A stretch of DNA of 64,000 nt from Prevotellaceae bacterium. Its GTDB lineage: Bacteria > Bacteroidota > Bacteroidia > Bacteroidales > UBA932. The stretch lies in assembly GCA_031266015.1 (NCBI GenBank), contig JAISBU010000013.1:54046-118045 (forward strand), read 5' to 3'. Below are positions 44,321 to 53,993 of this stretch, piece by piece. Position 1 is the first letter of the stretch. Each line of letters opens with the position of its first letter. Made by a program: the position numbers and the translations under genes. The notes under the pieces are model-generated. The model searched no databases. It saw nothing but the letters and a program-made list of their open reading frames with translations, and had not been told where the DNA came from.

Positions 44321-44412
44321 CGTTAGCTTACAGGTTTATAGGTTTATGAGTTAACTATTTGTATTACAAGATGTTATGCGTTTGTAAATTTATTCGCTCG
44401 TAGCCTCGTAAA

Positions 44413-45150
44413 CTATTGGGGGTTGTTGCGCCTGAATACAAATTTTTCGCCCAGGTATTTACGCTTTACCTCCGGATCGTTTGCCAGCTCCTCGGTGGTG
44501 CCATGCTTAAGAATGTCGCCATCGTAAAGCAGGTAGGCGCGGTCGGTTATAGACAGCGTTTCCTGTACGTTGTGGTCGGTAATAATAATGCCGATATTTT
44601 TTGCTTTAAGCTTGTAAACTATGCTCTGTATGTCCTCTACGGCTAGCGGGTCAACTCCGGCAAAGGGCTCATCGAGCAGCACGAACTTCGGGTTTACGGC
44701 CAGCGCACGGGCAATTTCAGTGCGTCTGCGCTCTCCACCCGAAAGCTGTATACCCAAGCTCTTGCGTACCTTATGCAGGTTGAACTCGTCAATCAGCTCC
44801 TCCAGCCTGGCTTTTTGCTCAGCCTTGCCCTGGTTGGTTTGCTCCAGTACGGCTCGAATATTGTCCTCTACGCTTAGCTTGCGGAATACCGAAGCCTCTT
44901 GCGCCAGGTAGCCCACGCCCATTTGAGCCCGCTTGTACACGGGCATCTTCGTAAGCTCAATATCATCCAGGTAAATATGACCGGCGTTAGGTTTTATAAG
45001 GCCTGCTACCATGTAAAACGTTGTAGTTTTTCCGGCCCCGTTAGGGCCCAAAAGCCCTACAATCTCACCCTGAAAAACCTCAACCGAAACGCTGCGCACG
45101 ACAGTACGTGTTCCGTATTTTTTTACAAGCCCCTCGCCCAAAAGACGCAT
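44413..45150 (-). CDS. lptB: LPS export ABC transporter ATP-binding protein LptB
   Basis: 245 residues. Walker [15 protein letters not shown]-loop [13 protein letters not shown] (family-specific), signature [16 protein letters not shown], Walker [14 protein letters not shown] and [10 protein letters not shown]. The QEASVFRKL and DEPFAGVDP segments are diagnostic for LptB, which powers lipopolysaccharide transport from the inner membrane together with LptF/G. It is monocistronic with a promoter at 45223-45216. Confidence 0.95.
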   Translation of the reverse strand: MRLLGEGLVKKYGTRTVVRSVSVEVFQGEIVGLLGPNGAGKTTTFYMVAGLIKPNAGHIYLDDIELTKMPVYKRAQMGVGYLAQEASVFRKLSVEDNIRAVLEQTNQGKAEQKARLEELIDEFNLHKVRKSLGIQLSGGERRRTEIARALAVNPKFVLLDEPFAGVDPLAVEDIQSIVYKLKAKNIGIIITDHNVQETLSITDRAYLLYDGDILKHGTTEELANDPEVKRKYLGEKFVFRRNNPQ

Positions 45151-45215
45151 AGTTCACTTTTTGTCAATTATCAATCACTGGCTACCAAACCTTTACATTT
45201 CGCCAAAATAATTAA

Positions 45216-45223
45216 CAAAGATA
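45216..45223 (-). promoter_or_regulatory. Promoter -7 element TATCTTTG for lptB
   Basis: Minus-strand TAnnTTTG match 66 bp before the ATG at 45150. Confidence 0.55.
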
Positions 45224-45531
45224 GTAAAAAAACAGGAAAACTGATACTGGCTTATGCTTATTCGTCATTGCTGGCAAAGCGAAGCATCTCATGTTGTGAT
45301 AGTATGGCATCTTGGTGTAAACTTGAGATGCTTCGACAAACTCAGGATGGCAACGCACTGCTGACTTTTAAATTATAAAACATGCAACGAATTATTTGAC
45401 TTTTACCAACGCGGGATTACCCCGCAATATCCTCACAAATGGAAAAAGAACATGTATGATGAGGATTTTACAATTGGACATGCAAAATAAGCCCTACTAC
45501 TGCCCCACTATTCCGCAAAATGCTATGGTTA

Positions 45532-45606
45532 GCCTTGGATTTCTCAAAAAAATATCCCATATTTGCCTTGGATTATTGAAAAATGACAACATTTTTTGCC
45601 TTGGAT
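45532..45606 (+). repeat. Three 33-bp-spaced GCCTTGGAT repeats before the second DUF4143 gene
   Basis: GCCTTGGAT occurs at 45532-45540, 45565-45573 and 45598-45606, exactly 33 bp apart each time. Copies 2 and 3 extend to TTTGCCTTGGATTAT. The last copy touches the ATG at 45608, and copy 2 is preceded by the -7-like CATATTTG (45560-45567). Confidence 0.8.
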
Positions 45607-45607
45607 T

Positions 45608-46936
45608 ATGAAAAAAAAATACAATAGTAGATTGGTAGACAAAGAATTAACCAAATGGAAGGCAACTAAGAGCAGAAAACCGTTGCTGCTACGTGGGGCA
45701 CGTCAAGTGGGAAAATCCTCAACCGTAAGAGAGCTAGGTAAGCAATTTGAGTATTTTTTGGAAATTAACTTTGATAAAAAAGAATTTCAGGATGCCAAAG
45801 CAATATTTGAAAAGACCTCCGCGCCAAAGCAAATATGTGATGAGCTGTCCGTAATTTACAAAACACCGATTGCGGCAGAGCGTACCTTGCTGTTTTTGGA
45901 CGAAATACAGTCTTGCATTCCCGCTATTTCTTCACTACGCTATTTTTATGAGGAGTACCCCGAGCTGCACGTTGTGGCAGCAGGCTCTCTGCTAGAGTTT
46001 GCCCTAGAGGAGTTGCCCTCGTTTGGCGTTGGGCGTATTCGCTCCATGTTCATGTATCCGTTTTCGTTTCCCGAATTTTTGGCTGCCAGCGGCAACGACC
46101 TACTGCTCAAATCCATTGAAAACGCAGCCCCAGACAAGCCTTTAAGTGATGTCATTCACCGTAAGGCGCTGGAATATCTGCGCATTTTTTTAGCTATCGG
46201 CGGCATGCCTGAGGTAGTAGCCACTTATGTGGCAGAAGAAAACATTTACAAGTGCCAGTCCGTCCTAGACGATTTGATGATTTCCTTGCGCAGCGATTTT
46301 ACAAAATACAAGCGGCGTATCCCTGCCCTACAAATCTCAACGGTTTTTGACAGCGTAGTGAAGCAGGCGGGTAAAAAGTTTGTTTTTTCAAAATCGGGGC
46401 AAGACTACTCCCGCCATCAGCTAAAGCAAACGTTGGAAATGCTGACAATGGCGGGGTTGGTTATACCTGTGGTGCACACCTCTGCCAACGGCATACCACT
46501 GGGTGCGGAGGTAAACCCTAAAAAGCAAAAAATGCTACTGCTCGACACAGGAATTTTGCAGCGCCTGCAGGATTTGAACTTGGCAAATATCCTGCTCAGC
46601 AACGACTTTGACCTTGTGAACAAGGGAAGCGTTGCCGAAGTATACACGGGTTTGGAACTGCTTAAAAACTCATCGTGCTATGTTCCGCAACAGCTGTACT
46701 ACTGGCAGCGAGAGAAAAAAAACAACCACGCCGAAGTAGATTACGTAGTTCAGCAGGGAGAAAAAATAATTCCGATTGAGGTAAAAGCGGGAACAAGCGG
46801 AAAAATGCAAAGCATGTACCTGTTTCTCAAGGAAAAACAAGCGGAGTACGGCGTTCGCACCTCGCTCGAAAATTTTGCTTTGTACGATAACGTCAAAGTT
46901 TACCCGCTCTACGCTGCTTCAAGAATTGGTAAGTAG
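45608..46936 (+). CDS. AAA_14 / DUF4143 family ATPase
   Basis: 442 residues from the ATG at 45608 (MKKKYNSRLVDKELTKW). Walker A GARQVGKSSTV (30-40), Walker B TLLFLDEIQSC (93-103), sensor VVAAGSLLEFAL, then the DUF4143 part ending in YYWQREKKNNHAEVDYVV and IPIEVKAGTSGKM, a nuclease-like E/VD...ExK pattern. It is a distant relative of the gene at 4346. It is solitary, with three 33-bp-spaced repeats running up to its start codon. The role of the family is unknown. Confidence 0.85.
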   Translation: MKKKYNSRLVDKELTKWKATKSRKPLLLRGARQVGKSSTVRELGKQFEYFLEINFDKKEFQDAKAIFEKTSAPKQICDELSVIYKTPIAAERTLLFLDEIQSCIPAISSLRYFYEEYPELHVVAAGSLLEFALEELPSFGVGRIRSMFMYPFSFPEFLAASGNDLLLKSIENAAPDKPLSDVIHRKALEYLRIFLAIGGMPEVVATYVAEENIYKCQSVLDDLMISLRSDFTKYKRRIPALQISTVFDSVVKQAGKKFVFSKSGQDYSRHQLKQTLEMLTMAGLVIPVVHTSANGIPLGAEVNPKKQKMLLLDTGILQRLQDLNLANILLSNDFDLVNKGSVAEVYTGLELLKNSSCYVPQQLYYWQREKKNNHAEVDYVVQQGEKIIPIEVKAGTSGKMQSMYLFLKEKQAEYGVRTSLENFALYDNVKVYPLYAASRIGK

Positions 46937-47330
46937 CAGACAAAATGTTATAACTCGCCATAAGTACCAAAAAAATACAGCCCTAGCTATGTTAAAAATG
47001 CCACTTATGCGAACTATAAGTATTCCGATATTTAGAGCCGGAAAATATGTATATCTTTAAAAACAAGCCACTTACATTTTAATCCGGAAAAAGTAGCAGC
47101 TCTGCAATGCACAAAAAATGCAACGAAGTAACTCCGTGGAATTATACTGCTAATTATCAACATATTTACACAATATTGTTTAAAACTATCTTTTCTAAAC
47201 TCCACGTTTTTAGCTATCTTTGTAAGTTAAGTCTGCCCTAACACAGGCGTATGCTCATGTTTTGACGTTGCCGTCAAATTCGCCCAAGCAGCTCTTAAAA
47301 ATCGTAAACCGGTAAATTGTCAATACTTTC
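46937..47330. other. Intergenic region upstream of parE
   Basis: Contains the parE promoter at the right and a small hairpin in the leader (TTTGACG-TTGC-CGTCAAA, 47261-47278). The left part has an inverted repeat, ACTTAT/ATAAGT, near 47000-47025. No gene seen. Confidence 0.5.
47215..47222 (+). promoter_or_regulatory. Promoter -7 element TATCTTTG for parE
   Basis: Exact TAnnTTTG match; predicted leader of about 100 nt with a 7-bp hairpin. Confidence 0.6.
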
Positions 47331-49208
47331 ATGGATTCAGCAACAGGTTCACTTACTTACACCGACGAAAGCATAAAAACCCTCGACTGGCAGGAGCACG
47401 TTCGTCGCCGCCCCGGTATGTACATCGGTAAACTTGGCGATGGAAAATCTCCCGATGACGGTATTTATATTCTGCTCAAAGAGGTGCTCGACAATTCCAT
47501 AGACGAGTACGCCATGGGCTTTGGAAAGCGCATTGACATTAAAATCGGCGAAGACGGAGCGGTAATGGTGCGTGACTACGGTCGTGGTATTCCGCTGGGC
47601 AAGGTGATTGACGTAGCCAGCAAAATGAACACCGGCGCCAAGTACGACAGCAAGGCGTTCAAAAAGTCCGTGGGCTTGAACGGTGTGGGTATCAAAGCGG
47701 TAAACGCCCTGTCGATGCACTTCGATATTCGCGCATTTCGTGACGGACAAATGGCCGGAGGCTACTTCAGCAAGGGACTTCTTGTGAAGGAGCAGAAGCC
47801 GACAAATGCCGCGAATGAAAAGAACGGAACTCAAACCTCATTCTTTGCAGATGAGGAGCTATTTGGTCCTTACCACTTCAACATGGAGTATGTGGAGGCC
47901 ATGGTACGTAACTACACCTACCTCAACGCAGGCCTTATTATTGCGGTCAACGGGCAGGAATTTTCATCGCAAAACGGATTGCTGGATTTGCTTAACGAGA
48001 ATCTTGGCGAATCTCCACTATACGCTCCCATCCACCTGAAAGGTGAAGATATTGAGGTAGCGCTTACACATGGCGGCGGCTATGGCGAAACATATTTCTC
48101 CTTTGTAAACGGACAGCATACCACGCAAGGAGGAACGCACCTTGCCGCTTTTCGCGAAGCCATAGCAAGAACCATAAAAGAATTCTACAAAAAAGATTTT
48201 GATCCTGCGGATGTGCGTTCATCCATTGTTGCGGCGGTGAGCGTAAAGGTGGAAGAGCCTGTATTTGAAAGTCAAACAAAAACCAAGTTGGGTTCACGTG
48301 ACATGTCGCCCAATGGCGTATCGGTACGCAACTTTATTCTTGACTTCATAAAGGACAGGCTGGACAACTACCTGCACAAGCACTCCGATATAGCCGATAT
48401 TCTGCTCAAGAAAATTCTTGAAAACGAAAAAGAGCGTAAGGCTATTTCCGGCATACAAAAGCTGGCTCGTGAGCGGGCAAAAAAAGCCAACTTGCACAAC
48501 CGTAAGCTGCGTGACTGCCGTGTGCACTACACTGACAGCAAAAATCCGGCGGCAGAGAAATCTACGCTATTCATTACCGAAGGAGATTCTGCCAGCGGTT
48601 CCATTACCAAGAGCCGTGATGTAGCTGCGCAAGCCGTATTCAGCCTGCGTGGCAAACCGCTCAACAGCTACGGGCTTACCAAGAAAATCGTATACGAAAA
48701 TGAGGAGTTTAACCTGCTGCAAGCTGCCTTGGACATAGAGGAAAGCATGGACAACCTGCGCTACAACCGTGTTGTAGTTGCCACCGATGCCGACGTGGAC
48801 GGCATGCACATACGCTTGCTGCTCATTACCTTTTTTCTGCAGTTTTTCCCGGACTTGATTCGCATGAATCACCTGTACATTTTGCAAACACCGCTATTCC
48901 GCATTCGCAACAAAAAGGAAACCATATACTGCTACAGCGAGGAGGAGCGCGTGAAAGCGATTAGAAAGTTAGGCGCGAAACCCGAAATTACCCGATTCAA
49001 AGGTTTGGGTGAAATTTCTCCCGATGAGTTCCGTGAATTTATCAGCGAAGATCGGATTCGTTTGGATCCCGTGCGCTTAACAAAGGAGGATATTACACAT
49101 GATCTGCTGGAGTTCTACATGGGTAAAAACACCCAGGACAGGCAGGAGTTTATTGTACAAAATCTACGTACAGATGAGGCTTTGGAGCCTGAAAAGGCAG
49201 AAATATAA
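47331..49208 (+). CDS. parE: DNA topoisomerase IV subunit B
   Basis: 625 residues. GHKL ATPase motifs [24 protein letters not shown] and [14 protein letters not shown], a transducer region, then Toprim motifs [13 protein letters not shown] and [15 protein letters not shown]. The length and the short C-terminus fit ParE of Bacteroidetes rather than GyrB. With ParC it decatenates daughter chromosomes. parC lies 1.4 kb downstream, separated by a methyltransferase relic and a nitroreductase gene. Confidence 0.92.
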   Translation: MDSATGSLTYTDESIKTLDWQEHVRRRPGMYIGKLGDGKSPDDGIYILLKEVLDNSIDEYAMGFGKRIDIKIGEDGAVMVRDYGRGIPLGKVIDVASKMNTGAKYDSKAFKKSVGLNGVGIKAVNALSMHFDIRAFRDGQMAGGYFSKGLLVKEQKPTNAANEKNGTQTSFFADEELFGPYHFNMEYVEAMVRNYTYLNAGLIIAVNGQEFSSQNGLLDLLNENLGESPLYAPIHLKGEDIEVALTHGGGYGETYFSFVNGQHTTQGGTHLAAFREAIARTIKEFYKKDFDPADVRSSIVAAVSVKVEEPVFESQTKTKLGSRDMSPNGVSVRNFILDFIKDRLDNYLHKHSDIADILLKKILENEKERKAISGIQKLARERAKKANLHNRKLRDCRVHYTDSKNPAAEKSTLFITEGDSASGSITKSRDVAAQAVFSLRGKPLNSYGLTKKIVYENEEFNLLQAALDIEESMDNLRYNRVVVATDADVDGMHIRLLLITFFLQFFPDLIRMNHLYILQTPLFRIRNKKETIYCYSEEERVKAIRKLGAKPEITRFKGLGEISPDEFREFISEDRIRLDPVRLTKEDITHDLLEFYMGKNTQDRQEFIVQNLRTDEALEPEKAEI

Positions 49209-49221
49209 AAGGGTTAGAAGC

Positions 49222-49841
49222 ATGCAAGCAGACTTATTATTAAACGTAAAATGTAGTAAACACGGCAAAATTTGCAAACCACTATTTTCTATTCTTAAGT
49301 GGTGGAAAACTTATAGCAAAGACACACTAAGTCGATTGAAGACTTTTGATCATTTAAGAAAAACACCTATCAATTTTGCCTCACAGGTGATAGCCGCTCT
49401 ATTAACATTTTCAGCGATATGGAACAAAAATATCCACTCTTTGGAAATCTGATAAAAAAGCAAAAAATAAATGGCGTTTTTTCAAGTCCTCCTTACGTAG
49501 GACTAATTGACTACCATGAGCAGCATGCTTATTCGTATGATTTGTTTGGTTTTGAAAGAAAAGATGAGTTAGAGATAGGTCCTCTATACAAAGGTCAAGG
49601 GAAGCAAGCGCAAGAAAGTTACACGCAAGGCATAGCCGATGTGCTGAATAATAGTAAAAAATATCTTATTGATGACTTCAATATATTTCTTGTAGCAAAC
49701 GACAAGTATAACCTATACCCTCGCATAGCAAAATTAGCAGAAATGCAAATTATGAATCAATATAAACGACCAGTATTGAATCGAACCGAAAAAGATAAGG
49801 GAGCATATTCTGAAATTATTTTTCATTTAAAAAAAAATTAA
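49222..49841 (+). pseudogene. DNA methyltransferase C-terminal relic with frameshift
   Basis: In one frame (49222 to about 49370): ILKWWKTYSKDTLSRL, KTFDHLRKTPINF. In another frame (from about 49350): LTGDSRSINIFSDMEQKY, GVFSSPPYVGLIDYHEQHA, YDLFGF. Together they read like the C-terminal half of an N4-cytosine/N6-adenine DNA methyltransferase; SSPPY is the catalytic (D/N/S)PPY motif IV. The second frame has a stop at 49347, so a single-base shift between 49350 and 49386 separates the pieces. The N-terminal part and any restriction gene are absent. It is inserted between parE and the nitroreductase gene and is AT-richer than they are. Confidence 0.7.
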
Positions 49842-49847
49842 CTCGTT

Positions 49848-50474
49848 ATGAAACCAATAAATTTATACCGCATTGTAACCGCCGTATTGGCAGGTATGCT
49901 TGTAGTAACTCTTTACACAAAAAATTCGTCAAACAACATGAGCAATATCAGCCAAAAAGATGCTGTGCTGGAAAACATTCACAGCCGCAAAAGCGTACGC
50001 AAATACGCTGAGAAACCTGTTAGCAAGGAAGATTTGCTAACCCTTGTACAAGCAGGTATGGCATCACCAAGCTCCAAGAACGTGCAGCCCTGGTCATTTA
50101 TCATTGTTACGGAAAAATCTGTAATGGACATCATGGCGGAGCAGCTGCCTTACGCCAAAATGCTAAAGACTGCACCCGCTGCTATTGTTGTATGCGGAGA
50201 TATGTCAAAAGTTGATGATCCGGCAAAAAGCCTTTGGTATTTGGATTGCGCTATGGCTTCGCAAAACATCCTGCTGGCAGCAGAGGCCATGGGTTTAGGA
50301 GCAGTATACACCGCTGCTTATCCGTATGAGGATAGAGTAAAAGCGGTTTCTATATCACTTTCGCTACCTGCAACGGTTATTCCGCTTTGCGTAATTCCGA
50401 TAGGCTACGGCGATGGCAGCGAAAAGCCAAAGGACAAGTGGAAACCTGAAAACATTAAGTGGGAAAAGTGGTAA
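49848..50474 (+). CDS. Nitroreductase family protein with N-terminal membrane anchor
   Basis: 208 residues. Residues 7-24 are a membrane segment (YRIVTAVLAGMLVVTLYT). The nitroreductase domain follows: IHSRKSVRKYAEKPVSKEDL, MASPSSKNVQPWSFIIVT (FMN-binding), AMASQNILLAAEAMGLGAVY and VIPIGYGD. It is an FMN-dependent NAD(P)H oxidoreductase; the substrate is unknown. The start at 49848 is kept because it gives the anchor; a Met at residue 31 (MSNISQKD) would give a soluble protein. Confidence 0.88.
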   Translation: MKPINLYRIVTAVLAGMLVVTLYTKNSSNNMSNISQKDAVLENIHSRKSVRKYAEKPVSKEDLLTLVQAGMASPSSKNVQPWSFIIVTEKSVMDIMAEQLPYAKMLKTAPAAIVVCGDMSKVDDPAKSLWYLDCAMASQNILLAAEAMGLGAVYTAAYPYEDRVKAVSISLSLPATVIPLCVIPIGYGDGSEKPKDKWKPENIKWEKW

Positions 50475-50568
50475 GTAACCACGTCATTGCGAGGATATTG
50501 CTTCGCTTTGTTTGCAATGACGAGGAAACAAGCTGACGATTATTTGATTGACAACTGACGAAATAAAT
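50475..50568. repeat. Dispersed repeat hairpin between nitroreductase and parC
   Basis: CGTCATTGC and GCAATGACG form a 9-bp stem (about 50483-50523) with further internal pairing. It is one of the dispersed modules seen elsewhere in the window. Confidence 0.6.
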
Positions 50569-53235
50569 ATGTCTGAGAACACTAACGATAACGAGCAGGA
50601 AGAAGCAGTACGCAGCACCAACAGCAAAGACCATGAACGCTTTGCAAAGTTAACCGGCGTAGATGACAGCAAAAAGTTTCGTCTTACCGGCATGTACAAA
50701 GATTGGTTTTTGGATTACGCTTCATACGTAATCCTGGAGCGTGCTGTACCACATCTTAACGATGGATTAAAACCTGTACAACGTCGTATACTGCACGCTA
50801 TGAAGCGTTTGGATGACGGGCGTTTCAACAAGGTAGCCAACGTCATTGGGCACACCATGCAGTTTCACCCGCATGGTGATGCCTCTATCGGCGATGCATT
50901 GGTGCAGCTTGGACAAAAGGACTTGCTGGTAGAAACTCAAGGTAACTGGGGAAACATTTACACAGGCGATAGCGCTGCTGCTCCACGTTATATAGAAGCA
51001 CGCTTGTCGCACTTTGCGCTGGATGTGGTGTACAACGCCAAAACCACAGAATGGATGGCCTCGTACGACGGACGTAACCAAGAACCTGTAACGCTGCCTG
51101 TAAAATTCCCGTTGCTGTTGGCACAAGGTGTAGAAGGTATCGCTGTAGGTTTGGCATCAAAGATTTTGCCTCACAACTTCAATGAGCTTATCGATGCGGC
51201 TATAGCTCATCTCAAAGGCAAAAACTTTGAGCTATACCCGGATTTTCCTACCGGTGGTACAGCCGACGCTTCTCGTTACAACGATGGCCTGCGTGGCGGT
51301 GCGGTAAAAGTTCGCGCGAAAATTGCCAAGCGTGATAGCAAGACTCTTGCCATTACGGACATTCCTTACGGAAAAACAACAACCTCTCTCATTGAAACCA
51401 TTCTTAAGGCTAACGATAAGGGTAAAATAAAAATCCGTAAGATTGACGATAATACCGCGCAAGATGTAGAAATTTTGGTGCACCTGCACAATGATGTATC
51501 GGCAGACAAGACAATTGACGCGCTGTACGCTTTTACGGACTGTGAAATCTCTATATCGCCCAACTCATGCGTAATCATAGATGAGAAGCCGGTCTTCATG
51601 GGCGTGAAGGATATCTTGCGTCATAATACTGAGCGTACAAAAGACTTGTTGCAAAAGGAGCTGCAAATTCGCATGGCGGAGCTGCAGGCAGACTGGCACT
51701 ACTCTTCTCTTGAAAAGATTTTCTTTGAGCAACGCATTTACAAGGAGCTGGAAAAAGACTCCGCTACATGGGAGGCACAGCTCGCAAACATTGAGAAAGC
51801 GCTTACCGCTTACCGCAAATACCTTAAGCGAGATATTGATCCGGAGGACGTGGTAAAACTTTGCGAGAAGCCTGTGCGCAAAATCTCCAAGTTTGACATT
51901 AAGGCGGCGGATGAGCACATCAAAAATGTAGAAGCCGAGATGCAGGAGGTGCAAAATCACCTCGACAATCTGGTAGATTACACCATTGCATACTTTAAAA
52001 ATATTCAGAAAAAGTATGGCAAAAACCGTGAGCGCAAAACGCAGCTGGGTAGCTTTGAAGCTATAGAAGCTACGCAGGTTGCCGTTGCAAACGCTAAGCT
52101 ATACGTCAACAAGAAAGAAGGATTCGTAGGAACGGATTTGAAGCGTGACGAAGATGCTGAGTTTGTAAGCGAATGCTCTGATATTGACGATGTTATAGTA
52201 TTTCTGCGCTCCGGGAAATATACCATTTCCAAGGTATCGGAAAAAGCATTTTTCGGCAAGGATATTATTCATGTAGGCGTATTCAAAAAGAACGACACAC
52301 GCACCGTGTACAACGCAGCATACCGTGATGGTCGCAACGGGCCAATCATGTACAAGCGTTTCTCGGTAACGGGAGTTATTCGTGATAAAGAGTACGATTT
52401 GACTAAAGGCGCCGAAGGCTCCGAATTGCTATGGTTCACCGTCAACCGCAACGGTGAGGCAGAAAAGTTGCGAGTATACCTCAAGCCACGTCCACGCCTC
52501 AAGAATTTGGTGCTGGAGTTGGATTTCAGCCTGATTGAAATCAAGGGGCGACAGGCGCAGGGGAACATATTTACGCGCTACGCAATTCATAAAATTCAGC
52601 TCAAAGAGAAAGGCGTATCCACGTTGGGCGGACAAAAAACATGGTTCTACCCTGCTTCCAAGCGCTTGAATACAGAGGAGCGTGGAATATTCCTCGGTGA
52701 GTTTTTTGACGGAGATAAGCTGCTGGCCATGACCAAATCGGGCATGTTCTACACCACAAACTTCGACCTTGTAAATCGTTACGATGAAGACCTCGGATAC
52801 ATCAAAAAGTTTGCTCCTGCCCAGATTTTCAGCGCGGTGTATTTTGACGCCGATCAGAAGCTATACTACATTAAGCGCTTTACGCTGGAAACCTCTATTA
52901 ATCCGCAAAGTTTTATAGATGAGGACAACAAGGACTCCAAGCTGGTTGTTCTCAATGCCGATGAATACCCCCAGCTGGAGGTTACATTTGGCGGCAAGCA
53001 CGCTAAGCGCGACAAGGAGTACATAGATGTAGAAGAGTTCATCGGAGTTAAGAGTTTCCGGGCAAAGGGTAAACGTATTACCAACTTTGAAGTTAAGGAA
53101 ATTCGTTTTGTAGAACCCTTGCAAAAGCACGTGGAGGAGGAGGTTATTACTGAAGATCCGGAAACAGCGGATGACATTGACCTCAGCATAAAGGGAGGAC
53201 AAGGTCAAGCGGTACAAATGGATTTAGGGTTGTAG
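50569..53235 (+). CDS. parC: DNA topoisomerase IV subunit A
   Basis: 888 residues from ATG 50569 (MSENTNDNEQEE). Breakage-reunion domain motifs: YASYVILERAVPHLNDGLKP, IGHTMQFHPHGDASI and the catalytic Tyr in AAPRYIEARLS. A coiled-coil region (about 390-480) and a degenerate beta-propeller C-terminus follow, ending in an acidic tail. It acts with ParE in chromosome decatenation. The upstream in-frame start at 50548 adds seven residues and is less likely. Confidence 0.92.
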   Translation: MSENTNDNEQEEAVRSTNSKDHERFAKLTGVDDSKKFRLTGMYKDWFLDYASYVILERAVPHLNDGLKPVQRRILHAMKRLDDGRFNKVANVIGHTMQFHPHGDASIGDALVQLGQKDLLVETQGNWGNIYTGDSAAAPRYIEARLSHFALDVVYNAKTTEWMASYDGRNQEPVTLPVKFPLLLAQGVEGIAVGLASKILPHNFNELIDAAIAHLKGKNFELYPDFPTGGTADASRYNDGLRGGAVKVRAKIAKRDSKTLAITDIPYGKTTTSLIETILKANDKGKIKIRKIDDNTAQDVEILVHLHNDVSADKTIDALYAFTDCEISISPNSCVIIDEKPVFMGVKDILRHNTERTKDLLQKELQIRMAELQADWHYSSLEKIFFEQRIYKELEKDSATWEAQLANIEKALTAYRKYLKRDIDPEDVVKLCEKPVRKISKFDIKAADEHIKNVEAEMQEVQNHLDNLVDYTIAYFKNIQKKYGKNRERKTQLGSFEAIEATQVAVANAKLYVNKKEGFVGTDLKRDEDAEFVSECSDIDDVIVFLRSGKYTISKVSEKAFFGKDIIHVGVFKKNDTRTVYNAAYRDGRNGPIMYKRFSVTGVIRDKEYDLTKGAEGSELLWFTVNRNGEAEKLRVYLKPRPRLKNLVLELDFSLIEIKGRQAQGNIFTRYAIHKIQLKEKGVSTLGGQKTWFYPASKRLNTEERGIFLGEFFDGDKLLAMTKSGMFYTTNFDLVNRYDEDLGYIKKFAPAQIFSAVYFDADQKLYYIKRFTLETSINPQSFIDEDNKDSKLVVLNADEYPQLEVTFGGKHAKRDKEYIDVEEFIGVKSFRAKGKRITNFEVKEIRFVEPLQKHVEEEVITEDPETADDIDLSIKGGQGQAVQMDLGL

Positions 53236-53282
53236 CCAAAGTTTCGTGAGAATTCATATTTCGATTACAAACGTAAATTAAT

Positions 53283-53993
53283 ATGTTACTTATTACCCCA
53301 GACACAAAGCTAGCTGATGCCCTGAATAGCAACTACCTGCTCATTCCGGTCGTCAATCGCTTTGGCATAGCGCTCGGATTTGGCGACAAGAGCGTGGAGG
53401 AAATTTGCCGAGGGCGAGGTATAAATGTAGAATTTTTCACCACCATACTCAACGTTTTCAGCCATGAGAATTACTTTCCTCAGGCCAGAATGCTAAACTT
53501 CGACGCGCTAGCGCTGGTGCAATACCTGGAGCGTACGCACGAGTACTATCGCAGCCTTCTACTGCCTCAGCTGGAGCGACATTTCAACCTGCTTATGGAG
53601 AGTGCAAGCGAGAAAAGTAAAGAGGTTCTGCTGATTGAAAAGTTTTTCAACGAGTATAAAAACGAGCTGCTGCTACACCTTAAGCGCGAGGACCAAGCTA
53701 CATTTCCATACATAAAAGCCATATACCACAAGCAAAATCTTGAGGACATGGCAAGGCGCTACTCTATAAAAAAGTTTGAGGCCGAGCATAACAATATTGA
53801 CGAGAAATTATACGACCTCAAAAACATTCTCATCAAGTACGCCCACAACGGCTACGATGAGCATTTGCGCAACACCGTCATTTTCGACCTCTTCAGGCTT
53901 GAAAAGGATTTAACCGACCATACCCACATAGAGAATAATATCTTAACGCCCATTGTAGAAAAAATGGAGCAGGCGCTCTTTGGTAGCAATGCT
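53283..53993 (+). CDS. RIC/ScdA-like hemerythrin-domain protein
   Basis: About 237 residues; the stop codon ends at 53996 and overlaps the next gene. N-terminal ScdA_N/DUF542-like region (KLADALNSNYLLIPVVNRFG, GFGDKSVEEIC), then a hemerythrin four-helix domain with iron ligands in RTHEYYRSLLLPQLERHF, HLKREDQATFPYI, FEAEHNNIDEKL and DHTHIENNILTP. RIC proteins repair iron centres after oxidative or nitrosative stress. It overlaps the LuxR-type gene, so both are translated from one message. Confidence 0.85.

Larger units (their letters stand above)
45151..45607. other. Intergenic region with dispersed repeats and the ATPase repeat array
   Basis: Left part: lptB promoter. 45261-45360: dispersed modules (GTCATTGC, GCGAAGCATCTCA, CTTCGACAAACTCAGGATGG) as at 16.2 kb. 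Right part: the three 33-bp-spaced repeats before the DUF4143 gene. No gene. Confidence 0.55.

Noticed and set aside
46960..47030. ACTTAT/ATAAGT repeats after the second DUF4143 gene as a downstream partner of its upstream array
   Set aside because: They share no sequence with the GCCTTGGAT repeats and are short and AT-rich enough to arise by chance.
49099..49221. Beginning of the 118-residue frame inside parE
   Set aside because: The parE reading frame is clear to 49208; only the part after it shows methyltransferase likeness.
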